Source of the DNA: M3007 sp964646615
GTDB taxonomy: Bacteria; Bacteroidota; Bacteroidia; Chitinophagales; Saprospiraceae
Assembly (NCBI GenBank): GCA_964646615.1
Contig: CAZYEV010000049.1
Span: forward strand, 1-64,000
Length of the DNA stretch: 64,000 nucleotides
Direction of reading: 5' to 3'
Shown: positions 1 through 7,227 of the stretch, piece by piece
How positions within the stretch are numbered: the stretch's first letter is position 1
Layout of the letters: each line of letters begins with the position of its first letter
The notes under the pieces: model-generated
Told to the model about the DNA's origin: nothing
Seen by the model: the letters and a program-made list of their open reading frames with translations, nothing else
Databases searched by the model: none
Translations under genes and position numbers: made by a program

Positions 1-1
1 C

Positions 2-544
2 GCAGTGGTTTTACCTGACAATGTTTTGTTTGAAGGCGGTGCAGGTGAAATCATCAGAAAGAAATTGTTGGAAACCACCAACCTGCATACCATTCTCCGC
101 TTGCCTACGGGCATTTTTTACAAGCAAGGCGTAAAAGCCAATGTGTTGTTTTTCGACAACAAACCGGCTGCCAAAGAACCCCACACCAAAGAAATTTGGT
201 TTTACGATTTTCGCACCAACATCAAATTTTCACTCAAGAAAAACCCCTTACGCTACGAAGACTTGCAGGACTTTATCGAATGCTACAATCCAACCAACAT
301 CCACAAACGCAAAGAAACCTATCATCCGGAAACCAATCCGGAGGGACGCTGGCGAAAATTCACCTATCAGGAAATACTGGAGCGTGACAAAACCAGCCTC
401 GACATCACCTGGATAAAAGACAAGAGCTTAACCGACCTCGACAATCTGCCCGACCCGGATGTGTTGGCCGCTGATATTATTGAAAACCTGAAATCAGCCA
501 TAGATAGTTTCGAGGAAATTATGCAAGCCATAAATGGAAAGTAA
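2..544 (+). CDS. hsdM: Type I restriction-modification N6-adenine methylase subunit HsdM, C-terminal part (cut by window edge)
   Basis: About 180 residues of the C-terminal half are visible; the frame is open to the left edge, so the gene starts outside the window. The visible part opens with a VVLPDNVLFEGG block followed by IRKKLLE and LPTGIFYKQGVKANVLFF, which is the usual end of the methylase fold in HsdM proteins. The catalytic NPPF-type motif and the AdoMet loop would lie upstream and cannot be checked. The role is methylation of adenine in the recognition site of a type I system, together with HsdS. No hsdS or hsdR follows; the next 600 bases are decayed AT-rich DNA, so this is either the last gene of its operon or the system is broken. 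Family assignment is firm, system completeness unknown. Confidence 0.85.
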   Translation, partial: AVVLPDNVLFEGGAGEIIRKKLLETTNLHTILRLPTGIFYKQGVKANVLFFDNKPAAKEPHTKEIWFYDFRTNIKFSLKKNPLRYEDLQDFIECYNPTNIHKRKETYHPETNPEGRWRKFTYQEILERDKTSLDITWIKDKSLTDLDNLPDPDVLAADIIENLKSAIDSFEEIMQAINGK

Positions 545-680
545 CCCAAACTACTATTGCTATAGGGACAAGCACATTTAAGAGCCGTGCAAGATAACAT
601 TACGAAGCATTCCGACAGCCACCGGGGGTTAAGATATCGGCGAAGCCAGCCTAAAGAAATGCAATTTTAAAAAATACTAC

Positions 681-693
681 CTGACGTTACGCA
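681..693 (+). repeat. Short direct repeat CTGACGTTACGCA, first copy
   Basis: The 13-mer CTGACGTTACGCA recurs with one change as CTGACGCTACGCA at 1056-1068. The two copies bracket the 101-bp inverted-end element and the frameshifted small membrane gene. They may be ends of a vanished mobile element, but no transposase remains. Chance similarity is not excluded. Confidence 0.3.
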
Positions 694-744
694 CGGTCGA
701 GACGACTGTTCTTGTGGAAGTTTTTCTGCAGCCTTTGAAATTTT

Positions 745-845
745 GGTAGTGAAATGAATTAACTGATGGTCAGATGAAATTCGTTTTTAACTCAATGATA
801 GTCAGAAATTTAGCCGAACGCCTTCAGTTAAAATCCGTCACTACC
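745..845 (+). mobile_element. 101-bp MITE-like element with inverted ends, copy 1 (complete)
   Basis: The element begins GGTAGTG and ends CACTACC. Reading inward from both ends, the sequence is GGTAGTG, seven unmatched bases, then TTAACTGA, so the terminal inverted repeats are about 22 bases with a variable middle. A second complete copy at 6412-6512 has exactly the same length and differs at about nine positions. A left half is at 4639-4695. All three have the same orientation. It has no coding capacity. I see no clear target duplication. It sits in AT-rich decayed DNA after hsdM. Confidence 0.7.
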
Positions 846-883
846 TGAATTTAAATACAGACAAAATCATAAAACATCGCATC

Positions 884-1059
884 ATGGAAAAAAAGATCTA
901 TACAAACTGACGGACGAAGAGCTATTAGTCAAGAAAAAAAATCTGATGAGGTCTAAGATTTTGTATGCCATCTGGATTGGTTTTCTGGCAGGAATACTTC
1001 TATTCGGGGTTATTTCCTGGAGCCTATCTTCAGAAAAGCGGCTGGGACTTTTGATCTGA
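884..1059 (+). pseudogene. Frameshifted small membrane protein gene
   Basis: An ATG at 884 opens MEKKIYTN and then stops at 908. Shifting frame at about 900 continues LTDEELLVKKKNLMRSK followed by a hydrophobic stretch (YAIWIGFLAGILLFGVISW) and ends at 1057-1059. Removing the two extra bases TA in CTATACAAACTG would join the parts as MEKKIYKLTDEELL. This matches the general look of the short LTDEEL(L)KK-type one- or two-helix membrane proteins common in Bacteroidota. The C-terminus is also shorter than I would expect. The function of the family is unknown to me. Confidence 0.5.
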
Positions 1060-1101
1060 CGCTACGCATACCCCCCCTCAAACGAGTATAGATTGCAGCA
1101 G

Positions 1102-1109
1102 TAGATTTG
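1102..1109 (+). promoter_or_regulatory. Bacteroidota -7 promoter box (TAGATTTG) for the caspase/propeller gene
   Basis: TAGATTTG followed by C fits the TAnnTTTG box of Bacteroidota housekeeping promoters. It lies about 100 bases before the ATG at 1208. No convincing -33 TTG is visible at the usual distance, so the call is moderate. Confidence 0.4.
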
Positions 1110-1207
1110 CACTTCAGACAAACGCGCTTTTTCTCCATTTTCACAGAGCTGGCACGTCAGTACACCTGAAATGCTTCGCAAACTGCCGTTTAAAACCCAC
1201 ACTCTAC

Positions 1208-4200
1208 ATGCGCTCAACCCTTCTTTTTTCGCTTTTGTGCTTTGGCTTGTTGTTGTTCTTGGGCCTTTCTGCCCATGCCCAAACGGCGCCGGTGCTCACG
1301 GTGCCCAATCTGGACAAGAACGGTATCACGGATGTCTTGTTTACCGGCGGCAGTCAGAAGTACTTAGTTACCAATGGCTCTGACGACAACATCAAGTTCT
1401 GGTATCCTGGCACGGGTCGTCTGGCTAAGAAACTGACCTTTGGCGACGGCTTCACGCCTCGCACGCTGGCGTGGACGCCGGCGGGCAACCTCCTGGCCGT
1501 GCCGGATTTCACGCATGTGGCGTGGGTCAGCCCGGCCACCTTTTCTGTGAGTCGCTCCGAACGCATGCCTTATGCCGACCGGGCCAAGGGGTACGAATAC
1601 ACCACCGCCCTGTTCAGCGGCGACGGCAAAACGCTGTACGTGGCCGGCGGCTATTACACCGAGCTGTGCGTGTGGAAAGTAGCGGCCAACGGCACGTCAT
1701 TGACCAAAATAGGCGCGGCAAAAATTGAGAGCATGGTCAAGGATACCCTCGGCTTCCTCCATCCCGATGTCAAGAGCGGCGCCAAAGGCATGACGCTCAG
1801 CCCGGATGGGCGCACGTTGGTCATCTCCGCCGGGCTTTCGGAAGCATTCCGAGTCAATACGGCGGATGGCCGGATATCCAGGCTTGCACAAGCCGACGGC
1901 AATTGCCACGTGTACTCGAAGCAGGGGCGGCTCGTGGGGAGCCTGTTTACGGCGTCCACCCAGAGCAGCACCGTCAGGATTTACGAAAACGAAAGTTTTC
2001 GGGAACTCGGCTCGGTGCGTGTGCCTTACAAGGTTGTCCATCTTGCCGCCTTTCCGAAAAGCAACAAGGTGTTGGTGGTGGGCGAGAGCCGCTGGGGCGT
2101 GCTGGATGTGGACAAAGGTCAGTGGGAGAGCCAGGGCACCTGGCCGGTGAGCGGTGTCAAGACCGCCATCCTGACGCCGGAGGAGAGCATGGTCGCCATT
2201 GGAGGCTTTGGCGACGGTGCAAGTGTTCTGTCGCTGTACGATTGGAGGGCCGGCCGGGAAGTGCAGCCGGTGGGGGTCTCGGTGTTTCAGAGCGGCTCCA
2301 TCCATGCTTCTGCCAACGGTTCGCGGTTCATCCTCACCCGTTTTGCGGCACCTGGCCAGGTCAAGATATTGCGCGTGGATCAGGGCAGCCTGTTGGTGCG
2401 CAGTCTGCCGTATTTCCAGGCCACATACGATGCCGCCGTTTCGGATGACGGCCAACAGGCCATGCTATCGGGGCGAGAGCAGGCTTTTGCTTTCAGCAGT
2501 GCTCCTTCTTATGCATATACCACGGTAACGCACGACATGAAAACCTTCCGCTCCGGAGTCGTCGTCTCGCCGGGCGGCACGCTGGGTGTTGCGCTGACCG
2601 AGTCAGGGGTGTGGGTCTATGAGATGCGAAGCCGGAAATTGCTCAGGAAGTTGGTACCGAAGGGCATCACCATGGGCAGCATGACCTTCGACTCCGACGC
2701 GCGCGAGGTTCAGGACGCCGCTTTCAGCCCCGATGGTCGGTATTTGGCGGCTTTGTGCACCGGGTTTTTCGGCGGAAAGAAGGCGGTGGTGTGCTGGGAT
2801 GTTCTTTCTGGTGACGAGCGCTGGAAATTGGAAAATGTGCAGTATTCCAATTTCAAGTTCAGCCCCGACGGCCGGGAGTTGCTGGCCATTCACGCTGCGG
2901 GCCAGGAGGTGAAGGCCGTATGGCTCAACCCGCAGAACGGCGCCCTCTTGCGCTCGGTGCGGCTCGAATACCCGGCCATGAACTGGGACAACTACATAGA
3001 CCGGGGCAGCATAGCCAGCGACCTGAGCACTCTGCTGACCACCCACAACAAGGACGTGGTGCTCTACGACCTCAAGACCGGCAAACGCCTGAGCCAGTAT
3101 GCGCCCAACGGCACGCTGTACAGCGCAGTGCTGTTGCCCGGCAGTCGCTATGGGTTGGTAGCCTACGCTTCCTTCGCCGCCGACGACGCTTACCACAATG
3201 CGCTGGAACTGTACGACTTCGGCCAGCAACGCCCGTTGGCGCGCATCTTCCTGTTCGACCACTCCGACGACTGGGCCGTCATCACCCCTGGCGGTCAATA
3301 CGACGCCTCGCCCGGCGCCATGCAACGGATGTACTACCAACAGGGAACCAACACCATCGCCTTAGAGGCCCTTTCGGCTAAGTTCTACGTGCCTCGCCTG
3401 CTGAGCCGCCTGCTGCAGGGCTATACACCGCCGCCCGATGAAATCAACCGCATCAAAAAGCCGCCGGTAGTGAAGATACAGCCGCCTATCAGCCAGCGCA
3501 ACTTAGTGGTGGACGACGACGCCTTCGTGCGCCGCTACGAAGTCAGCGAAAGCCGCATCACCCTGAGCGTGGAAGCCACCGCGCCGGAAGGTGCCGTTGC
3601 AGAAATCCGACTGTTCCACAACGGAAAACTCATAGGCGCCGGCAACCGAGGCTTACTCGTAGAAGACGACGCGACCCCGCCAGCGGCCCAGAAAACCCAG
3701 CGCTACGAGGTTACGCTGACCGAAGGCGACAACACCTTCAGCGCCATAGCCATCAACACCGACGCCATCGAGAGCAGCCCCGATGCTATCGTGGTGCACC
3801 TCAAACCGGAAAGTTCAGGCTTCATTCGTCCGTCCAACATTCAGCTGCACATGGTCATCGTGGGCATCAATCAGTACAAAAACAATCGCTACAACCTGAA
3901 CTACGCCGTAGCCGACGCCGATGCCATGCGAAGCGCTTTAGAGAAAGCCGGCACCGGTCTTTTCAGCCAAACGCACGTGCACGACCTGCGCAACGACCGC
4001 GCCACCAAAGAAAACATCCTGGCGGCCTTCGAAAAAGTCAGAAACACAAGCGCTCCTACCGATGTCTTTATCTTCTACTACGCCGGCCATGGCGTGCTGA
4101 ATGCCCAACGGGAGTTTTACCTCGTGCCGCACGACATCACCCAGATGTATGGGGCCGACCCAACGCTGGCGCAGCGGGGCATCAGCGCAACCCTGCTCCA

Positions 4201-4597
4201 GCAAATGGCCAAAGCCGTGCCCGCCCAAAAGCAGCTGTACATCCTGGATGCCTGCCAGTCCGCCGGTGCCATAGATCCAACGGTGGTGCGCGGCGCCGCC
4301 GAAGAGAAGGCCATTTCTCAACTGGCCCGCGCTACCGGCACGCACTGGCTGATGGCTTCCGGCAGCGAGCAATTCGCCTCCGAATTCGCCCAACTGGGCC
4401 ACGGCACCTTCACCTACGCCCTGCTGGAAGCCCTCACAGGCAAGGCCGACAACGGCGACAAACGCATCACCGTCAAAGAAATAGACGCCTACCTGCAGGC
4501 CGTCGTGCCCGAACTGACCGCCAAATACAAGGGCACACCGCAGTACCCCGCCAGCTTCGGGTTCGGCAATGACTTCCCGGTGGGGGTAGTGCGGTGA
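1208..4597 (+). CDS. Secreted WD40-like beta-propeller protein with C-terminal caspase (C14) peptidase domain
   Basis: The 1129-residue protein starts with a clear signal peptide (MRSTLLFSLLCFGLLLFLGL, then AHAQ). Residues about 35-720 carry repeated propeller blades with SPDGR/SPDGK turns. A linker with an Ig-like look follows at about 740-870. The last 250 residues are a caspase-like peptidase: a MVIVGINQY first strand at about 880, the catalytic His in YYAGHG (His961) and the catalytic Cys in DACQSAG (Cys1016). Both residues of the dyad are present, so the peptidase should be active. Family members of this kind cleave proteins after basic or acidic residues; the substrate here is unknown. 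The export signal places it in the periplasm or outside. Its base composition is GC-rich, unlike the AT-rich DNA on both sides, and 101-bp elements flank it. A role in defence is possible but the signal peptide argues against cytosolic action. Confidence 0.88.
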   Translation: MRSTLLFSLLCFGLLLFLGLSAHAQTAPVLTVPNLDKNGITDVLFTGGSQKYLVTNGSDDNIKFWYPGTGRLAKKLTFGDGFTPRTLAWTPAGNLLAVPDFTHVAWVSPATFSVSRSERMPYADRAKGYEYTTALFSGDGKTLYVAGGYYTELCVWKVAANGTSLTKIGAAKIESMVKDTLGFLHPDVKSGAKGMTLSPDGRTLVISAGLSEAFRVNTADGRISRLAQADGNCHVYSKQGRLVGSLFTASTQSSTVRIYENESFRELGSVRVPYKVVHLAAFPKSNKVLVVGESRWGVLDVDKGQWESQGTWPVSGVKTAILTPEESMVAIGGFGDGASVLSLYDWRAGREVQPVGVSVFQSGSIHASANGSRFILTRFAAPGQVKILRVDQGSLLVRSLPYFQATYDAAVSDDGQQAMLSGREQAFAFSSAPSYAYTTVTHDMKTFRSGVVVSPGGTLGVALTESGVWVYEMRSRKLLRKLVPKGITMGSMTFDSDAREVQDAAFSPDGRYLAALCTGFFGGKKAVVCWDVLSGDERWKLENVQYSNFKFSPDGRELLAIHAAGQEVKAVWLNPQNGALLRSVRLEYPAMNWDNYIDRGSIASDLSTLLTTHNKDVVLYDLKTGKRLSQYAPNGTLYSAVLLPGSRYGLVAYASFAADDAYHNALELYDFGQQRPLARIFLFDHSDDWAVITPGGQYDASPGAMQRMYYQQGTNTIALEALSAKFYVPRLLSRLLQGYTPPPDEINRIKKPPVVKIQPPISQRNLVVDDDAFVRRYEVSESRITLSVEATAPEGAVAEIRLFHNGKLIGAGNRGLLVEDDATPPAAQKTQRYEVTLTEGDNTFSAIAINTDAIESSPDAIVVHLKPESSGFIRPSNIQLHMVIVGINQYKNNRYNLNYAVADADAMRSALEKAGTGLFSQTHVHDLRNDRATKENILAAFEKVRNTSAPTDVFIFYYAGHGVLNAQREFYLVPHDITQMYGADPTLAQRGISATLLQQMAKAVPAQKQLYILDACQSAGAIDPTVVRGAAEEKAISQLARATGTHWLMASGSEQFASEFAQLGHGTFTYALLEALTGKADNGDKRITVKEIDAYLQAVVPELTAKYKGTPQYPASFGFGNDFPVGVVR

Positions 4598-4638
4598 GGA
4601 GGCTGGCAGCCACGAATGCGCGAATTATTCGTCTGTCG

Positions 4639-4695
4639 GGTAGTGAAATGAATTAACGGATGGTCAGACGACATACGTTTTTAACTCAATGATAG
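4639..4695 (+). mobile_element. 101-bp MITE-like element, copy 2 (right half deleted)
   Basis: The left 57 bases match copies 1 and 3 from GGTAGTG to AACTCAATGATAG. The sequence then switches, without a gap, into the interior of a GxxExxY gene. The joint lies in ATGATAG, which resembles ATGATGG at the matching place (6147-6153) in the intact gene, so a deletion between short matching sequences is the simplest origin. Confidence 0.65.
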
Positions 4696-4966
4696 AATAG
4701 ATATTGGCACCCGCAGAGTGGATTTTTTTGTGGAAGAGGTAATCATGGTGGAACTGAAAGCGGTTACCAAACTGGAAGATGTACATCTGGCACAGGCGAT
4801 GAACTACTGTCAGGCCTATAATTTAGCCGTTGGTCTTCTTTTAAATTATGGCGCAAAAAGCCTCGAATTCGAAGGGGCACATAACCTAAATCACCGCGAA
4901 AACAAATACTACGTTGCCATAATCCTAAAATCAACAAATTTCAAAAATCCTGATCCAGACAGATGA
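4691..4966 (+). pseudogene. 5'-deleted GxxExxY gene fragment
   Basis: This fragment encodes only the C-terminal part of a GxxExxY protein, beginning RVDFFVEEVIMVELKAV and ending at a TGA that overlaps the ATG of the RhuM/Fic gene (ATGA). Bases 4691-4819 match 6148-6276 with only three differences. After 4819 the two genes diverge sharply at base level but remain similar as protein (YNLAVGLLLNYGAKSLEF against YQLPIGLLINFGAKSLEF). So the fragment is a mosaic: a front recently shared with the intact gene, and an older tail. The part carrying the GxxExxY motif itself is missing. The coupling ATGA suggests an ancestral operon of GxxExxY followed by RhuM/Fic. Confidence 0.75.
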
Positions 4967-5940
4967 CACAGGCCATTGAGATGTACCAAACCCCCGACAA
5001 TCAAACCCGTGTGGAAGTGCGGTTTGAAGAAGACACCGTTTGGCTTACGCAGGCGCAAATGGCCTTGCTTTTCGGGCAAACGAAACAAAATATCAGCCTG
5101 CACATCAACAACTGTTTCAAAGAGGGCGAGCTGACCCGGGCAGCAACTGTCAAGGAATACTTGACAGTTCAAACCGAAGGCAAGCGCAGGGTTAAACGGA
5201 AATTAGAGTACTATAATCTGGATGTCATTATTTCGGTGGGTTACCGGGTAAAATCACATCGCGGCACCCAATTCCGCCAGTGGGCCACCCAACTCCTGAA
5301 AGAATACTTAGTGCAGGGCTATGCCATCAACGAAAGGCGTCTGGCCGAAAAGCAAATGCAGGTGGAAGTGCTCCAATCGGGTATCCGCATTCTGCACCGT
5401 GCCCTGGAAGAAAACAAGGAACCAAACACCCTGGCCCTTTTCACAGCCGGCCTTGCCTTGCTCGACCAATACGACCACCAAAGCATCCGGGCCGAAGGAA
5501 CTACCGTAAAGCAGGCGGTTTATCCCACTTTGGAAGATTATCTGCACATCATCAACAGCCTTAAGCCCGAATTCGGTTCGACCGTTTTTGCCGTTCCTAA
5601 AGACCAAAGTTTTGAAAGCGCCATCGGCCAGATAGCCCAAACCTTTGACGGCAAAGAACTCTATCCCACCCTCGAAGAGAAAGCTGCCGTTTTGCTTTAC
5701 CTCATCGTGAAAAACCATTCCTTTGCCGATGGCAACAAACGCATCGGGGCCGCCTGCTTTCTGCATTTTTTACATGTGAACGACCTGCTGTTTACCACAG
5801 AAGGCACACCCATCATCAGCAACGAAACGCTGGCCGCCCTTACCCTCTTCGTGGCCCTTAGCAAGCCGGAAGAAAAAGACCTGGTCATTAAGCTGATTAT
5901 TAGCGTCATCAGTAAAAAATCAATGTCAGGATTAGGATGA
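4963..5940 (+). CDS. RhuM-family protein with C-terminal Fic domain
   Basis: The 325-residue protein has two parts. Residues about 1-110 are the RhuM (virulence protein) region with EDTVWLTQAQMALLFGQTKQNISLHINNCF, a helix-turn-helix-like DNA-binding segment, followed by YYNLDVIISVGYRVKS. Residues about 180-325 form a Fic domain with the active-site motif HSFADGNKR at 252-260. Intact His, Gly-Asn and Arg are present, so transfer of an AMP or similar group onto a protein hydroxyl is plausible. RhuM/Fic proteins are common in accessory islands next to restriction genes; their target is not known to me. The start ATG overlaps the stop of the GxxExxY fragment. AT-rich composition indicates recent acquisition relative to the GC-rich genes to the right. 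Confidence 0.85.
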   Translation: MTQAIEMYQTPDNQTRVEVRFEEDTVWLTQAQMALLFGQTKQNISLHINNCFKEGELTRAATVKEYLTVQTEGKRRVKRKLEYYNLDVIISVGYRVKSHRGTQFRQWATQLLKEYLVQGYAINERRLAEKQMQVEVLQSGIRILHRALEENKEPNTLALFTAGLALLDQYDHQSIRAEGTTVKQAVYPTLEDYLHIINSLKPEFGSTVFAVPKDQSFESAIGQIAQTFDGKELYPTLEEKAAVLLYLIVKNHSFADGNKRIGAACFLHFLHVNDLLFTTEGTPIISNETLAALTLFVALSKPEEKDLVIKLIISVISKKSMSGLG

Positions 5941-5956
5941 TAGGATGATAGGATGA
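5933..5956 (+). repeat. Three tandem copies of TAGGATGA across a stop codon
   Basis: TAGGATGA is repeated three times without interruption. The first copy supplies the TGA stop of the RhuM/Fic gene (5938-5940). Slippage here would lengthen the spacer to the next gene but would not change the protein. Confidence 0.7.
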
Positions 5957-5982
5957 AAAGATGGTGTAAATAATTGTTTGAA

Positions 5983-6405
5983 ATGAAATACGAAGATTTG
6001 ACACATAAAATCATTGGTTGCGCCATGAAAGTTCATTCCGTATTGGGCAACGGCTTTCAAGAGGTTATTTATCAACGGGCATTGGCCATTGAGATGCAAA
6101 AGCAAGGCTTGTCGTTTCAAAGGGAAATGAAGATGACCATTTTTTATGATGGAATAGATATTGGCACCCGCAGAGTGGATTTTTTTGTGGAGGAGGTAAT
6201 CATGGTGGAACTGAAAGCGGTTACCAAACTGGAAGATGTACATCTGGCACAGGCGATGAATTACTGTCAGGCCTATCAACTCCCGATTGGGCTATTGATA
6301 AACTTTGGCGCCAAAAGCCTCGAATTTAAAAGGGTGTACAATCTCAATCACCCAGAAAACAAAGCCTACATCAGAAATAACCCGAAACATGAACAAAACA
6401 AATAA
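5983..6405 (+). CDS. GxxExxY protein (intact copy)
   Basis: The 140-residue protein starts MKYEDLTHKIIGCAMKVH and carries the family motif G-F-Q-E-V-I-Y at about residues 24-30. A VDFFVEE...MVELKA segment near residues 65-80 has the D...ExK spacing of PD-(D/E)XK nuclease-like folds, which is how this family is usually viewed; no biochemical role is settled as far as I know. The ATG at 5983 was chosen over an in-frame TTG nine bases earlier because family members begin at MKYEDLT. It is 42 bases after the RhuM/Fic gene on the same strand, and a truncated paralogue precedes that gene. A complete 101-bp element starts seven bases after its stop codon. Confidence 0.85.
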   Translation: MKYEDLTHKIIGCAMKVHSVLGNGFQEVIYQRALAIEMQKQGLSFQREMKMTIFYDGIDIGTRRVDFFVEEVIMVELKAVTKLEDVHLAQAMNYCQAYQLPIGLLINFGAKSLEFKRVYNLNHPENKAYIRNNPKHEQNK

Positions 6406-6411
6406 ACTTAT

Positions 6412-6512
6412 GGTAGTGAAATGAATTAACGGATGGTCAGACGATATACGTTTTTAACTCAATGATAGTCAGAAATTTAGTCGAATGCCTTCAGTTAAAA
6501 TCCGCCACTACC
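6412..6512 (+). mobile_element. 101-bp MITE-like element, copy 3 (complete)
   Basis: GGTAGTG to CACTACC, exactly 101 bases as in copy 1, in the same orientation. The inner inverted-repeat blocks are TTAACGGA on the left and TCAGTTAA on the right. It lies just after the GxxExxY stop codon, so it could also act as a folded 3' end of that transcript. No target duplication is evident. Confidence 0.7.
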
Positions 6513-6617
6513 AATGACACTACTCAAGAATGTATCAATACTGCTCAAAAATGGCTTGCACAAGGTTGGTAATTAATTGAAAGCAAAAAAGACCAGCAGC
6601 AAGCATTAAACACTTTC

Positions 6618-7220
6618 CGAGATGTCGCCTCCTCGTACCTCGGAGACAACACCTCGAGGCACGAGGCGACATCTCCAAAAAGGAGGTGTCGCCTCTCAAA
6701 ACAACCACCAAAAACACTTGCCGAGATGGCGCCTCCTCGTACCTCGGAGACAACACCTCGAAGCGCGAGGCGACATCTCCAAAAGGAGGTGTCGTCTCAA
6801 AAACAACTCTTTTAAAAACACTTGCCGAGATGGCGCCTCCTCGTACCTCGGAGACAACACCTCGAAGCGCGAGGCGACATCTCCAAAAAGGAGGTGTCGC
6901 CTCTCAAAACAACCACCAAAAACACTTGCCGAGGTGTCGCCTCCTCGTACCTCGGAGACAACACCTCGAAGCGCGAGGCGACATCTCCAAAAAGGAGGTG
7001 TCGTCTCTCAAAACAACCACCAAAAACACTTGCCGAGATGGCGCCTCCTCGTACCTCGGAGACAACACCTCGAAGCGCGAGGCGACATCTCCAAAAAGGA
7101 GGTGTCGTCTCTCAAAACAACCACCAAAAACACTTGCCGAGATGTCGCCTCCTCGTACCTCGGAGACAACACCTCGAGGCGCGAGGCGACATCTCCAAAA
7201 GGAGGTGTCGTCTCAAAAAC
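6618..7220 (+). repeat. Tandem array of six 104-bp units made of complementary arms
   Basis: Units start with CGAGATG or CGAGGTG at 6618, 6722, 6826, 6930, 7034 and 7138; the period is exactly 104 bases five times and the last unit is cut after about 83. Each unit has arm A (GAGATGTCGCCTC and variants), arm B (GAGGCGACATCTCC, identical in all six) and arm C (GGAGGTGTCGCCTC or GGAGGTGTCGTCTC). A pairs with B around a loop containing GAGACAACACC; B pairs with C around a loop of four or five A. The two pairings exclude each other. Units 2 and 6 share a shorter A-run and GTCTCAAAAAC. The unit contains no stop codon in any forward frame, so long open frames across it are not evidence of a protein. 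The array ends eight bases before the stop of the minus-strand reductase gene. Confidence 0.9.
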
Positions 7221-7227
7221 CACGCCC

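Noticed and set aside
1697..2455. Antisense 252-residue open frame inside the propeller/caspase gene
   Set aside because: Composition follows the opposite-strand codons and no domain is visible; the sense gene is clear.
1208..4597. Assignment of the caspase protein to a cytosolic abortive-infection or gasdermin-type system
   Set aside because: It has an export signal and no gasdermin, cyclase or sensor partner next to it.
745..6512. Target-site duplications around the 101-bp elements
   Set aside because: Flanks of both complete copies (ATTTT/TGAAT and CTTAT/AATGA) do not match convincingly.
6618..7220. CRISPR array
   Set aside because: Units of 104 bases are repeated in full with no variable spacers and no cas genes are in the window.
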